A program made the translations under genes and the position numbers. Source: Bacteroidota bacterium (GTDB taxonomy: Bacteria > Bacteroidota > Bacteroidia > Chitinophagales > Chitinophagaceae). From it: a DNA stretch of 64,000 nt. Below are positions 37,360 to 47,448 of the stretch, piece by piece. Each line of letters starts with the position of its first letter. Within the stretch, counting starts at the first letter, position 1. Under the pieces are notes generated by a model that was not told where the DNA came from, ran no database searches, and worked only from the letters and a program-made list of their open reading frames with translations. The stretch lies in the NCBI GenBank assembly GCA_023424015.1, contig JAFAEM010000009.1, forward strand, positions 124,001 to 188,000, in the 5' to 3' direction.

Positions 37360-40300
37360 GTGGAGGCTATCAAAACCGACTGGTCTTTCAATGCTGACAT
37401 CATCAACGAGCTTTGCTTCCGCTATGAATACGACGAACGGCAGCGGATGATCGCTAAAAAAGTACCGGGCGCAGGCTGGGTATATATGGTGTACGATAAT
37501 AGGGATCGTTTGGTCTTTACCCAGGATGCAAATATGCGAGGTGGTAACCAGTGGTTAACGACCCTCTATGACGCATTGAACCGCCCGGTCATGACCGGCA
37601 TGATAAATTATAATGGTAACAGGGATGCCATGCAGGCTTATGTAAATGAACTACAATCATCCGCATCGGTCATACCGGTTACCGGAACTTCGGTATCGGC
37701 AAGGCCCGCTGATGCTGCTTTTAGCGTGCGGGAGACAGGGCGCACCAGCTATGAAGCCACCAATAGCATCAGTTTTGAAAATGGTTTTGAAACGGAAAAC
37801 GGCGCTGATTTTACGGCCGAGATACTAGAAGAGAACGGCAACACTTTTTCAGACGATATCAGTGTGACCGATAACCCCCTGCCGCCGGGGCACAATTTTA
37901 TTGCACTCACCATCACCTATTACGATGATTATAGCTGGACGGACAAAAACTATAGGACGACCTATAACAGCCAGCTCGACGCCGGCAACAACCTTCACGC
38001 AGAATCACTGCCATCTGTGGCTTCTGATGCCACAAGGGCCATGGTAACAGGAACCAGGGTACGGGTGCTGGAAAACCCTGCAGACCTCGCAGCAGGCGCA
38101 TTCCTGGCTACAGTTAATTTTTATGATGACAAGGGCCGCGTGGTGCAGGTGCAAACTGAGAACCAAAAAGGAGGCACGGATATTTTAACCAACCGGTACG
38201 ACTTTGGCGGAAAGGTACTGAGCAGTTACCTGGTACATAATAATCCCTCAGCGCAACAGGTACGCATAAAGACCAATATGGAGTACGACCATGCCGGGCG
38301 CCTGCTGGAGACCTGGAAAACGATCAATGACGAGACGGCGAAAAAGGCATTGATAGCTAAAAATGAATATGACGAACTCGGACAGCTAAAACGAAAAGAG
38401 CTGGGCAAGAAGAAAGACGCCAATGGAAACTATACCAGCGAACCGTTGGAAAAGCTGGATTACACTTATAATATCCGGGGCTGGCTTAAAGGCATCAACA
38501 GGTACTACGCGGCCGCTCACAGCAGTTACGAGACCGACCGGTGGTTTGGGATGGAGCTGGCCTATGACTGGGGCTTTGGCAAAAAGAACTACAATGGCAA
38601 TATAGCCGGCGCCAAATGGCGCAGCAAGGGTGATGAAGTACAAAGGGCTTATGGTTACACCTATGATAAGGTGAACCGTCTATTAGGTGGCGACTTCAGC
38701 CAGGGAAATGGAGCCAGTTATGCCGATGACGCGACCATAAATTTTGACACGCAGATGGGCGATGGCGTGAATGCCGGCTCGGCTTATGATGAGAACGGCA
38801 ATATCAAGGCCATGAAACAATGGGGCCTGAAGATCACGGGCAGTGAAGTGATCGATGATATGCAGTACAGCTACTTTACAAATAGCAATAAATTAAAGGC
38901 TGTCGCCGAAACGACCGCGACTGATCATAAATTAGGAGACTTTACTGATAAAAATACAACTGCCATTGATTACGGCTATGATCTCAATGGCAATATGGTG
39001 ACCGACCTGAATAAGAGGTTGAACGGTTCCGTGGATATTGATCTTACCACAGGCGGAGCCATTAGTTACAACCACCTGAATCTGCCAAGGGAGATAATGG
39101 TGAAGGACGATAACGGTGGAAATAAAGGTAAGATCAGCTATATCTACGATGCAGCCGGTAATAAATTAAAAAAAGTAACCACGGAAGATGCCACTACTGC
39201 CAATGGCAATGTAAAAACAATAACGACCACTACCTGTATTGGCGGCTTTGTGTATGAAAGCAAAACTGATGATAATAACAATACAACGGATTATACCGAT
39301 AAGCTGCAATTCCTAAGCCATGAAGAAGGGAGGACCAGGTTTAAGGAAGCTGCCGGCACAACTCCTGCAAGTTTCCACCATGACTATATGATCAAAGATC
39401 ATTTGGGCAATGTGCGGATGGTGCTGACAGAGGAGCAACAAACCGATACCTATCCCGCGGCGAGCATGGAAACAGAACAGGCCTCCACAGAAAATCTTTA
39501 TTACAGTAAAATAGAAGAAACAAGGTCTGATAAACCGGAAGATTACCCTGAAGATACCTATACGGACCCCAACGACAAGGTAGCCAAACTGCGTGGGGAT
39601 GGCAATAGGGTTGGGCCCGGCATAGTGCTGAGGGTGATGGCGGGTGACAAATTCAAGGTGAGGGTAAACAGTTGGTATAAGCTGAACGGCGCCAGCCCGG
39701 GCACACCGGTAAGCCCGTTGAATGACCTGCTGGCGGCACTGGCGACTGGTATCGGGCATATCAGCGGCACACATGGTGGCCCCTCGGCTGCCGAAATAAC
39801 CAATAGCGCCGTGTTAACTCCTGGTGTCAGCACTTTTTTAAACACGCAGATTAGTATTCCCGGATTACCCAAGGCCTTTTTAAACTGGATCATGTTGGAT
39901 GAGCGATTTGAATTTACCCAGGGCGGTGCAGCTTATATGGGCGGCAATGAGGAGTTTAAGGAAATTGCGTTCAACGATCTTTCAATTAGTAAAAACGGCT
40001 ATCTTTATGTCTATGTTAGCAATGAAACACCTAACATAGATGTGTTCTTTGATAATTTGCAGGTGACGCATGTGAGGGGGCCGATATTGGAAGAGACGCA
40101 TTATTATCCGTTTGGCCTTACCATGGCGGGGATAAGTTCAAAGGCACTCAACAACTCACCAGTTAATAAGTACAAGTTTAATGATGGATCAGAACTACAA
40201 AACCAAGAGTTTAGTGATGGTGGTGGACTTGAATGGTATGAAACCACATACCGCAGTTATGATCCACAAATAGGACGTTTCCATCAGATAGACCCATTAG

Positions 40301-40770
40301 CAGAAATTACAGACGGTTGGACTCCATATGCTTATTGTAACAATAATCCGATATTGTTTAACGATCCTTTAGGGCTTGATACTACCGTAACTATTAATGG
40401 TAACCAACAGTTAACATTAACAGACAGCGAAGCAAGAAGTGCTGTAACGGTATCAGCAGGTCCAAAATCCACTACTACTATTCCTGCTGGACTTACTATA
40501 ATCAATACTCCTGGCACTTCGATGAGGCCGAATCCTAACTATGACCCATTTGCTCCAAAGGGAACTCAAAATAATCCTCAATATTTAGCCAGTCAGACAC
40601 GTTCTTGTATAAATGGATGCATTAACCCAGGGCATCCCGATCATAATCATGAAGGAGGTGAAATCTACGAAGACATCGTTATCGAAGTAGTTACATTAGG
40701 AATACCACTTAGTAAATTGCGGCATTTAAGATTAGCTAAATTTTTAGGGAAGAGAGGAAAACAGTTTTAG
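37360..40770 (+). CDS. RHS repeat-associated core domain protein (remaining ORF of a degraded gene)
   Basis: 1136-codon frame from GTG 37360. It carries YD-type repeats ([68 protein letters not shown]). The RHS core end is [20 protein letters not shown] followed by [17 protein letters not shown]. After this clip the sequence becomes AT-rich and variable, as in polymorphic toxin tips, and the frame ends at 40770 a few codons into the tip. No signal peptide is present. RHS shells normally enclose a C-terminal toxin delivered to competitors; this copy is probably non-functional. Confidence 0.85.
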   Translation: MEAIKTDWSFNADIINELCFRYEYDERQRMIAKKVPGAGWVYMVYDNRDRLVFTQDANMRGGNQWLTTLYDALNRPVMTGMINYNGNRDAMQAYVNELQSSASVIPVTGTSVSARPADAAFSVRETGRTSYEATNSISFENGFETENGADFTAEILEENGNTFSDDISVTDNPLPPGHNFIALTITYYDDYSWTDKNYRTTYNSQLDAGNNLHAESLPSVASDATRAMVTGTRVRVLENPADLAAGAFLATVNFYDDKGRVVQVQTENQKGGTDILTNRYDFGGKVLSSYLVHNNPSAQQVRIKTNMEYDHAGRLLETWKTINDETAKKALIAKNEYDELGQLKRKELGKKKDANGNYTSEPLEKLDYTYNIRGWLKGINRYYAAAHSSYETDRWFGMELAYDWGFGKKNYNGNIAGAKWRSKGDEVQRAYGYTYDKVNRLLGGDFSQGNGASYADDATINFDTQMGDGVNAGSAYDENGNIKAMKQWGLKITGSEVIDDMQYSYFTNSNKLKAVAETTATDHKLGDFTDKNTTAIDYGYDLNGNMVTDLNKRLNGSVDIDLTTGGAISYNHLNLPREIMVKDDNGGNKGKISYIYDAAGNKLKKVTTEDATTANGNVKTITTTTCIGGFVYESKTDDNNNTTDYTDKLQFLSHEEGRTRFKEAAGTTPASFHHDYMIKDHLGNVRMVLTEEQQTDTYPAASMETEQASTENLYYSKIEETRSDKPEDYPEDTYTDPNDKVAKLRGDGNRVGPGIVLRVMAGDKFKVRVNSWYKLNGASPGTPVSPLNDLLAALATGIGHISGTHGGPSAAEITNSAVLTPGVSTFLNTQISIPGLPKAFLNWIMLDERFEFTQGGAAYMGGNEEFKEIAFNDLSISKNGYLYVYVSNETPNIDVFFDNLQVTHVRGPILEETHYYPFGLTMAGISSKALNNSPVNKYKFNDGSELQNQEFSDGGGLEWYETTYRSYDPQIGRFHQIDPLAEITDGWTPYAYCNNNPILFNDPLGLDTTVTINGNQQLTLTDSEARSAVTVSAGPKSTTTIPAGLTIINTPGTSMRPNPNYDPFAPKGTQNNPQYLASQTRSCINGCINPGHPDHNHEGGEIYEDIVIEVVTLGIPLSKLRHLRLAKFLGKRGKQF

Positions 40771-41042
40771 GTAAGTTTCCAGATTATATAAACCTTGCTA
40801 ATAAATTAAATGCTAAAAGATTTAATATTCCCCCGGAGATTTGGGCTAAAATGACATCAGAACAACAATGGGCTGCGAATGTTAAATTTCTTGAAAGAAT
40901 GATTGCAAGAGGAGATGATATTATTTTATCTAATCCAGTGAAAGATATAAATAAGGTGACCGGGGCTTTCCGTAATGAGCTAGATTATTTAATTGAAAAG
41001 GGCTTTAAAATAAGTAGTGATGGAACTCGTATGATTAAATAA
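40749..41042 (+). pseudogene. RHS toxin tip, out of frame with the RHS core
   Basis: In the frame starting at 40749 the sequence reads [19 protein letters not shown], then FNIPPEIWAKMTSEQQWAAN, MIARGDDIILSNPV and FRNELDYLIEKGFK, ending at 41042. One extra A in the run at 40758-40761 would fuse it to the RHS core. This looks like a C-terminal toxin domain of the kind found on Bacteroidota RHS proteins; the activity is unknown to me. A free ORF could start at ATG 40851 (63 aa). GC content is clearly lower than in the core. Confidence 0.65.
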
Positions 41043-41053
41043 GTGAAATTAAA

Positions 41054-41431
41054 ATGAACATAATCGAAAAAATAATACATCTTCCTCGGCTATTTAAGAG
41101 TCTTGGAAATAGATCAATGTACTTGTTGCTAAGAGATACTGGATATTTTGAAATAACCGATCAGATTTACGAGGAAAATATTAGCCAAGCTCTTAAACAA
41201 TATCCTGAATGTATAAATGAATGGAAGATCTTATCCGATGATAAGCGGGCATCCTCTGGTTGGTATTTTAAAGAATTAGATCACGGCAAGTATATTGTTG
41301 GATACTTCGACCTTAAAAGAAAGAACAATCCGGAGGTTGAATTTTCAGAAATTAGAGAGGCCTGCGCTTTTTTTATTAAACAAGAAATAGAAGATATTAG
41401 ATTATTTAGCTCCGAGGGTTCAATAAATTAA
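41054..41431 (+). CDS. Candidate immunity protein for the RHS tip
   Basis: 125 aa, intact, starting 11 bp after the toxin tip. AT-rich like the tip. It is soluble, with helical and acidic segments (YEENISQALKQYPECINEW, GWYFKELDHGKYIVGYFD). Polymorphic toxin genes are followed by a cognate immunity gene in this position, so the role is inferred from location only; no family is recognised. A strong terminator follows. Confidence 0.6.
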   Translation: MNIIEKIIHLPRLFKSLGNRSMYLLLRDTGYFEITDQIYEENISQALKQYPECINEWKILSDDKRASSGWYFKELDHGKYIVGYFDLKRKNNPEVEFSEIREACAFFIKQEIEDIRLFSSEGSIN

Positions 41432-41493
41432 AAGTAAGGAAAGATTGATTATCCATTGTTTGTCAACGATGGACTGCAAACAATAAAAGCTAA

Positions 41494-41535
41494 AACAATA
41501 AAGTCCGGGAAGTGCCGGGCTTTATTGTTTTTTGA
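41494..41535 (+). terminator. Intrinsic terminator after the immunity gene
   Basis: Long stem with AACAATAAAG and CCGG arms (41494-41508) against CCGG and CTTTATTGTT (41515-41529), ending in T-rich sequence. The remaining gap to 41717 shows no gene; GCTTTATTGTTT recurs near 41673 as a partial copy of one arm. Confidence 0.85.
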
Positions 41536-41717
41536 TGCGAGTGCTTTTTTTTGGAACACCTCATCCTTCCTGTAGTGACGGTTTATGCGAATATTTATTG
41601 AATTAGATTTTAAAAATATCCAATAAGGTGATTGTTGGCAATATCTGTAACAGAAGTCGGCACTTTCCGCGCTTTATTGTTTAAAAACCCGGCATTTTTC
41701 TTATCAGTTCAGTTTTA

Positions 41718-42161
41718 TCAGCCATTACCCAAAATGACGACCAGCGCATAGATAATAGAAGCAAGGATCAATGCCCAGCTCAGGAAAAATGCGCCAAGTA
41801 TTCCAGCCACAAACAACAGCGTGGTGATCCAGAACTTATTGTTGGTTTCACCCTGGTGCAGGTAAACAGCCAGTGGTGGTATTAACAGTGCAATAATCAC
41901 GAGCAATAATGTATCGGTACTGGGCTCGAGTCCTTTCTTTTTATTTTGTTTAAACTCTTTGATTGCTTTGCGGGCCTCTTTCAGCCGCGATTTTTTTTCC
42001 TTTTTTGGCAGGGATTTGAATTCGCTCACCGCCGCCCTTACAACAGCGGGATCAGGATCGGTTGATACAGGGGCAGAAGGCAGTACCGCTGCCACGCTTT
42101 CAGAGACTGGCGCGGTAAAGACAATGAGTGCAGCAAAAAAGTAAAAAATTAGCTTTCTCAT
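41718..42161 (-). CDS. YqaE/Pmp3-family membrane protein with signal peptide
   Basis: 147 aa. Signal peptide at residues 1-24 (FFAALIVFTAPVSESVAA). A Lys-rich segment (LPKKEKKSRLKEARKAIKEF) follows, then two or three hydrophobic helices. The Pmp3-like signature is LLVIIALLIPPLAVYLHQG, with NNKFWITTLLFVAGILGAFF after it. Pmp3 proteins affect membrane potential and salt tolerance in yeast; the role in Bacteroidota is not known. Confidence 0.8.
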   Translation of the reverse strand: MRKLIFYFFAALIVFTAPVSESVAAVLPSAPVSTDPDPAVVRAAVSEFKSLPKKEKKSRLKEARKAIKEFKQNKKKGLEPSTDTLLLVIIALLIPPLAVYLHQGETNNKFWITTLLFVAGILGAFFLSWALILASIIYALVVILGNG

Positions 42162-42235
42162 AAAATGGTTTTTGGAATGTACTAAATGAGTTGAGTGCTG
42201 AAAGATAAATTCATTTTGTATTTGGCCAAAAAAAT

Positions 42236-42254
42236 ACCCCGGCGCGGCCGGGGT
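42236..42254 (-). terminator. Terminator of the small membrane protein gene
   Basis: ACCCCGGC-GCG-GCCGGGGT perfect 8-bp stem; on the minus strand it is followed by ATTTTTTT. It lies 29 bp past the stop of the 42283-42438 gene. Confidence 0.85.
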
Positions 42255-42282
42255 TTCTTATTTAAATTCGTTCAGAATTATC

Positions 42283-42438
42283 TTACATGAGATCCATCGC
42301 CTTTACAAAGGCTGTGGTCTGGAAGGGCAGGATCAGGGTCAGCCACTCCCAATGCGTATAAATAGCCAGCACGAGCGCGGCAGAAGAAGCCAAAAAAATG
42401 AGCCAGTATAATCCCCTGTTTTTCTTTTGTTGTTCCAT
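42283..42438 (-). CDS. Small membrane protein (51 aa)
   Basis: ATG at 42438 gives 51 aa: a charged start (MEQQKKNRG), one strong transmembrane helix (LYWLIFLASSAALVLAIY) and an amphipathic tail (LTLILPFQTTAFVKAMDLM). The frame is open to 42735, but that part overlaps the divergent malQ start. The dedicated terminator just downstream supports a real gene. Function unknown. Confidence 0.65.
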   Translation of the reverse strand: MEQQKKNRGLYWLIFLASSAALVLAIYTHWEWLTLILPFQTTAFVKAMDLM

Positions 42439-42597
42439 GCTTTTAAATTTAAACCTTGCAAAAATAGGCCGCCAGGATGAAATGAAAAAAAGAGATTCTA
42501 AAAATAAAAATACTAACCTTGCGGCTTTTATTATACATTCGTATTCAATGTGTCTCATATACACAGTCTTAAAGCCGTAAACGAACCATCGATTGCT

Positions 42598-45297
42598 ATG
42601 AACCTTCAGTTTTTCCTTAGTTTTCATACAGCGTTCGGACAAAGTCTTTGGCTGAGCGGCAATACAGACGAGCTGGGACACAACGATCCGGAAAAAGGCA
42701 TTCCGATGACCTATCTCAACGATGAGTTCTGGCATGTCTCCCTGGTCATTCCCTCAAAAAACTGGCATAGTAAAGGCATCGTTTATAAATATTTCCTTAA
42801 AAATAAAGACGGAGAACTGATCGCGGAGTGGGGTCGCGACAGGATTGTGAAACTTCCCTCCAAACCGATCACAGAACTGCAGATGATCGATACCTGGAAC
42901 CACGCAGGAGAATATGAGAATGCATTTTTTACAGCCCCTTTTAAAAATGTACTGTTACCACATCATGCTTCCAAATCGAAAAGCGGTACGGCGAAGCATT
43001 ATACGCATATCTTCAAAGTAAAAGCCCCGCTACTAGGCAAACATGAGTCGATAGGCATATTGGGGAGCAATGCACAACTTGGGAACTGGGATGAAAAAAA
43101 TATCATCCTGTTTTCCCAGGACGGCGACTGGTGGACCACTAATATTGACTTATCAGGCAACGGATTTCCCATAGCCTACAAATATGTCGTGTTTAATACT
43201 CATAACAAAGAATTTGTCAGGTATGAAGATGGCGATAACCGGCTTTTACACGGAAACACCATTCCTCACCGGCTTACGGTAATACATGATGGATTTGCCC
43301 GCTTACCCAACAATACCTGGAAAGGCGCGGGTGTTTCAATTCCTGTGTTTAGCCTTCGGAGTAAGCAAAGCTTCGGTGTTGGAGAATTTACTGATCTGAA
43401 ATTGTTAGTTGACTGGGCTCGTCAGACTGGTCTTAAACTGATCCAGATATTACCGGTAAATGATACGATCGCCAACAACACCTGGGCGGATTCTTATCCT
43501 TATGCGGCTATCTCGGCATTTGCGCTTCACCCGATCTATATCAACCTGGAGAAATGCGCCGGAAAAAAACACCGGGGAATGCTCAAAGCCCTGCAGCATA
43601 AACAAAAGACACTAAATGAGCTTCCAGAAATAGATTACGAAGAAGTGATCCGCTTCAAAATGACCATGCTCAAAGACCTGTACGAAGAGATGGACAAGGA
43701 GTGTTTTGAGTCGGATGATTACAAGGAATTTTTCGAAGACAATAAGCACTGGCTTTTCCCTTATGCCGCGTTTTGTTATTTCCGCGATAAATACAAAACC
43801 TCCCACTTCAACGAGTGGAAGACAAACAGTGTTTACGACAAGGAAGAAATACTGAAACTGTTTTCAAGCCGCTCACTGGTTCAAAAAGAGATCAATTTCT
43901 ATTGTTTTGTACAATATCACCTGCATCTGCAATTGAAAGCCGCGGCCGACTATGCCCACAAAAAAGGTATCATATTAAAAGGCGATATCCCGATTGGCAT
44001 TTATCGCTATGGCTGTGATGCCTGGGTAGCACCGGAGTTATATAATATGGAGGCGCAGGCCGGCGCACCACCCGATGATTTTACACCTATTGGTCAGAAC
44101 TGGGAATTCCCGACTTACAACTGGAAACGGATGCAGGAAGATGGCTTTAGCTGGTGGAAACAGCGGTTTGGCCAGATGAGCAATTATTTCGATACTTTCC
44201 GTATCGACCATATCCTCGGTTTTTTCAGGATCTGGAGCATACCGGCACATGCGGTCCAGGGGATCATGGGACATTTTGTGCCCTGTATACCCATTCACTA
44301 TGTAGAATTTGGTGAAAATGGAATTTGGTTTGATGAAAAACGTTTCTGCCTGCCTTATATCACCGACGATGTATTGCAGGAAGTTTTTGATGACCTGGCA
44401 GAAAAAGTCAAGCAGGAATATGTAGAACCAAACCAGCGTGGTGGCTACGACCTGAAACCCCGGTTTGAAAAACAGCGTGATGTGGAAGCCTGGTTTGACA
44501 AGCTGGAGGCAACGGACGAAAACCTCAGGTTAAAACTGGGTCTTTACGATTTAATATCGAATGTGATTTTCTTTGAACAGGAGGGATCCAAGGGACAGGA
44601 GTTTCATTTCCGTATTTCAATGGAGCGAACCCTTTCGTTCAAATACCTGATCCCGCACGTGCAGGAAAAACTCCGTGCACTTTATATAAATTATTTCTAT
44701 CGCCGGCAGGACAATTTCTGGAAAAAAGAAGCCATGCAAAAACTTCCACGGCTGAAGGAATCAACCAATATGCTGATCTGTGGAGAAGACCTGGGCATGG
44801 TGCCGCATTCTGTACCGGAAGTCATGAAGCAACTTGGCATCCTAAGCCTGGAAATCCAGCGCATGCCCAAGGATCCGGCCGTTGAATTTTTTCACCCGGC
44901 TGAAGCACCTTATTTATCCGTGATCACACCATCCACGCATGATATGAGTACCGTTCGTGGCTGGTGGGAAGAAAACCGCGAACGGACCCAGCGTTTCTAT
45001 AACCAGGTCTTGCACCAGTGGGGTGATGCACCTTATTTCTGCGAGTCCTGGGTTTGCCGGGCCATCATTTTACAGCACCTGAATTCCCCCGCAATGTGGA
45101 GTGTATTTATGTTGCAGGACCTGTTTGGAATGAGCGAAACGCTACGCCGCGACAATCCGCAGGAGGAGAGGATCAATAATCCCGCCGTTCCAAAACATTA
45201 TTGGCGATATCGTATGCATATTTATCTCGAAGATCTTTTGAAAGAAGATGAGTTCAATGAAGAACTCAGGGGCTATGTGATCAATAGTGGCCGCTAA
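42598..45297 (+). CDS. malQ: 4-alpha-glucanotransferase (GH77, DPE2-like with two CBM20 domains)
   Basis: 899 aa, much longer than plain MalQ (about 500-690). Residues 1-110 and 135-245 are two starch-binding CBM20 domains (FGQSLWLSGNTDELG; KHESIGILGSNAQLGNWDE). The GH77 catalytic part has DTFRIDHILGFFRIWSIP (nucleophile Asp), LICGEDLGMVP (acid-base Glu) and PSTHDMSTVRGWW (third acid). This architecture matches plant DPE2, which moves glucose from maltose to glycans, so it likely recycles maltodextrin. ATG 42598 is preferred; an in-frame GTG lies at 42550. It overlaps the convergent photolyase stop by 4 bp. Confidence 0.93.
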   Translation: MNLQFFLSFHTAFGQSLWLSGNTDELGHNDPEKGIPMTYLNDEFWHVSLVIPSKNWHSKGIVYKYFLKNKDGELIAEWGRDRIVKLPSKPITELQMIDTWNHAGEYENAFFTAPFKNVLLPHHASKSKSGTAKHYTHIFKVKAPLLGKHESIGILGSNAQLGNWDEKNIILFSQDGDWWTTNIDLSGNGFPIAYKYVVFNTHNKEFVRYEDGDNRLLHGNTIPHRLTVIHDGFARLPNNTWKGAGVSIPVFSLRSKQSFGVGEFTDLKLLVDWARQTGLKLIQILPVNDTIANNTWADSYPYAAISAFALHPIYINLEKCAGKKHRGMLKALQHKQKTLNELPEIDYEEVIRFKMTMLKDLYEEMDKECFESDDYKEFFEDNKHWLFPYAAFCYFRDKYKTSHFNEWKTNSVYDKEEILKLFSSRSLVQKEINFYCFVQYHLHLQLKAAADYAHKKGIILKGDIPIGIYRYGCDAWVAPELYNMEAQAGAPPDDFTPIGQNWEFPTYNWKRMQEDGFSWWKQRFGQMSNYFDTFRIDHILGFFRIWSIPAHAVQGIMGHFVPCIPIHYVEFGENGIWFDEKRFCLPYITDDVLQEVFDDLAEKVKQEYVEPNQRGGYDLKPRFEKQRDVEAWFDKLEATDENLRLKLGLYDLISNVIFFEQEGSKGQEFHFRISMERTLSFKYLIPHVQEKLRALYINYFYRRQDNFWKKEAMQKLPRLKESTNMLICGEDLGMVPHSVPEVMKQLGILSLEIQRMPKDPAVEFFHPAEAPYLSVITPSTHDMSTVRGWWEENRERTQRFYNQVLHQWGDAPYFCESWVCRAIILQHLNSPAMWSVFMLQDLFGMSETLRRDNPQEERINNPAVPKHYWRYRMHIYLEDLLKEDEFNEELRGYVINSGR

Positions 45298-46673
45298 TGA
45301 TCTATTTCAGTTTCTCCAAGCGATTCCCTGTATACCTGTATTGAACGTTTTCTGGCAAAATCATGCTCAACTATCCTGGGTAAATAATCTGCATGATAGC
45401 CGGGGATCCAGGTTTTGATATAGATCATATTGGGATCAAACTTCTCCTGTTGTTTGATGGGATTAAATACCCTGAAATATAGCGCTGCATCACACCCGCT
45501 GCCAGCTGACCATTGCCAGTTGCCATTGTTGGAAGATAGTTCATAGTCCAGTAGTTTTTCCGCAAAATAAGCTTCACCCCAGCGCCAGTCGATCAGCAGG
45601 TGCTTTGTCAGGAAACCCGCCGTCACCATACGCACACGGTTATGCATCCAGCCCGTTTCATTCAATTGCCTCATACCCGCGTCTACAAGGGGGTAACCTG
45701 TTTCACCCCTGCACCACAAATCGAATTCCTGCTCATTGTTACGCCATTTTACCCGGTCATACTTTTTCTTAAAGCTGCTGTTAACCACATATGGAAAATG
45801 GTATAGTATCATCATAAAAAACTCCCGCCATATCAGTTCATTCAGCCAGCCCGGACTCAGGCGGTTCGCCAGTTGCACTAATTGTCGGATACTAACAGTT
45901 CCGAAGCGAAGGTGAGTGCTAAGACCTGAAGTGCCATTGACAGATGGCATATCGCGGGTCTCACTGTACCGACAGATGACCGCCTCATCAATAAAAGGCA
46001 GGGGACTCATCGAATCAATGTGCTCAAAACCGATTTCTTCCAATGAGGGAATCGGTGAAGGCAGCCGGCGGTAAAGGTTGTGCCGGATACTAGATGCTGG
46101 ATGATGGATACTGGATACTTGATGATGGATACTGGATGCCGGATGATTAAAAAGGGGTGTGCCAATATTACGCTCTGGCGATGATAGTAATTTTTCCTTC
46201 CAGGCTTTTGCGTATGGTGTAAATACCGTATATGGCCTGCCGTCGGCTTTGAGTATTTCATTTTTCTCATATATAACCTGGTCTTTGCAGGTGATAAATG
46301 CAATCCCATTTGATGCCAGCAAACTTTTTATTTTTTCATCTCTTTGGATCGCATAGGGTTCATAATCGTGATTGGTGTACACTTCTTTAATTTCAAACTC
46401 AGCCATCAATTTTTTATACGCTTCCGTGGGAGTATCGTGGAAAATGTATAATGATGACCCGAGACTGTTGAAGACTTTCTCCAACTCAGCCAGCGCCTGC
46501 CTGATAAAAGCAACACGCCTGTCTCTGCGAGAGGGAAGCAATTGAAGTATATGCTTATCAAAAATGAAAACAGGCAAAACAGGGTAGGGACCATCCAGTG
46601 CCATGGAAAACGCGGTATTATCCTCGAGCCGGAGATCTCGCCTGAACCAGCAAACACTAACCGGTGTTTTCAT
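45294..46673 (-). CDS. phrB: Deoxyribodipyrimidine photolyase
   Basis: Repairs cyclobutane pyrimidine dimers with blue light. 459 aa from the ATG at 46673, which overlaps the TspO stop (ATGA). The N-terminal antenna domain starts VCWFRRDLRLEDNTAFS. The FAD-binding helical domain has WREFFMMILYHFPY, GYPLVDAGMRQLNETGWMHN and RVRMVTAGFLTKHLLIDW, with SSNNGNWQWSAGSGCDA. An odd three-unit 7-residue repeat (PASSIHH/QVSSIHH/PASSIRH) fills the interdomain linker. It is the last gene of the carotenoid operon. Confidence 0.95.
   Translation of the reverse strand: MKTPVSVCWFRRDLRLEDNTAFSMALDGPYPVLPVFIFDKHILQLLPSRRDRRVAFIRQALAELEKVFNSLGSSLYIFHDTPTEAYKKLMAEFEIKEVYTNHDYEPYAIQRDEKIKSLLASNGIAFITCKDQVIYEKNEILKADGRPYTVFTPYAKAWKEKLLSSPERNIGTPLFNHPASSIHHQVSSIHHPASSIRHNLYRRLPSPIPSLEEIGFEHIDSMSPLPFIDEAVICRYSETRDMPSVNGTSGLSTHLRFGTVSIRQLVQLANRLSPGWLNELIWREFFMMILYHFPYVVNSSFKKKYDRVKWRNNEQEFDLWCRGETGYPLVDAGMRQLNETGWMHNRVRMVTAGFLTKHLLIDWRWGEAYFAEKLLDYELSSNNGNWQWSAGSGCDAALYFRVFNPIKQQEKFDPNMIYIKTWIPGYHADYLPRIVEHDFARKRSIQVYRESLGETEIDH
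46083..46148 (-). repeat. In-frame 21-nt tandem repeat in the photolyase linker
   Basis: Three near-identical 21-nt units built on GGATAC, GATGATGGATACTGG and GGATGC blocks encode the 7-residue repeats SSIHH/SSIRH. The unit size keeps the reading frame open. Confidence 0.85.
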
Positions 46674-47443
46674 GAGACCGCCGCAAGTTGTTTTTTCCTT
46701 CCGGTAAGTGCATGGATCAGCACGCTGAGTATTAAAACAACAGCCGTTGCTATCGCAACAGTTGCCACTGTAGATGCGTTGTCCCAATTAGCAACAGCAA
46801 TTGCCACCAACGCCCAGCCGCCGGTTAGGGCAAACATTCCCATATTTCTTTTCCAAAGAACGAAAAGATTCACTAAACCGGCGATGATGATCATGATCAC
46901 AGCCCACGAAGATTCACTGATACCCCATCCGTTCCAGGATATTTTGGTGAGCCAGGCGGCTATGTTCGCGATCAGGGCAACAGAAATCCAACCAATATAA
47001 ATAGAGAAGGGGAGGTATACCAGGAGACTTCTTGGAAGTGGTGCATTTTGGGTAGCAATATTTAGTCTGACTACAATCTGCGCAAGACTAAGGAAAAGAA
47101 TAATCATGAGCAGTACAGAAAGCCCGATCTGGTCATACAACCAGGCCATAACCCAGGCAGCATTGGCGATGCAGCTGATGATAAACCAGGCTCCGATAGC
47201 GTTAATATCGTTTTGCTGACCTCGTGAAGATAACCTGGCCTGGTAGATAAGAAAAGCCAACAGGGAAAGATAAATGAGCCCCCAGATAGAAAAAGCGTAT
47301 CCCGCCGGCGTAAAAATATTTTCATACCTGCCGGATACAGATGACATGGTCTCACCATTGAAGTAACCGGTATTGGACAAATAATTGACAATAATCGTTG
47401 CTACTAATGCGACAATATTCAATATTAGCAAGGGCTTTTTCAT
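46670..47443 (-). CDS. TspO/MBR-family tryptophan-rich membrane protein
   Basis: 257 aa with seven or eight hydrophobic helices. TspO-like features are FTPAGYAFSIWGLIYLSLL near residue 47 and SCIANAAWVMAWLYD and LPFSIYIGWISVALIAN later. TspO proteins bind tetrapyrroles and take part in light or oxygen responses; Bacteroidota copies often lie beside carotenoid and photolyase genes, as here. Stop and start overlap with phrB, and 5 bp separate it from the lycopene cyclase gene. Confidence 0.82.
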   Translation of the reverse strand: MKKPLLILNIVALVATIIVNYLSNTGYFNGETMSSVSGRYENIFTPAGYAFSIWGLIYLSLLAFLIYQARLSSRGQQNDINAIGAWFIISCIANAAWVMAWLYDQIGLSVLLMIILFLSLAQIVVRLNIATQNAPLPRSLLVYLPFSIYIGWISVALIANIAAWLTKISWNGWGISESSWAVIMIIIAGLVNLFVLWKRNMGMFALTGGWALVAIAVANWDNASTVATVAIATAVVLILSVLIHALTGRKKQLAAVS

Positions 47444-47448
47444 CAGAA

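Noticed and set aside
35300..41700. Accessory zone considered as an insertion sequence or integrated element
   Set aside because: No transposase, integrase or clear flanking repeats were seen; the genes can be explained as toxin-antitoxin, micro-protein and RHS loci.
46083..46148. Tandem repeat considered as a small CRISPR-like array
   Set aside because: Units are contiguous 21-nt copies without spacers and are in frame inside a coding sequence.
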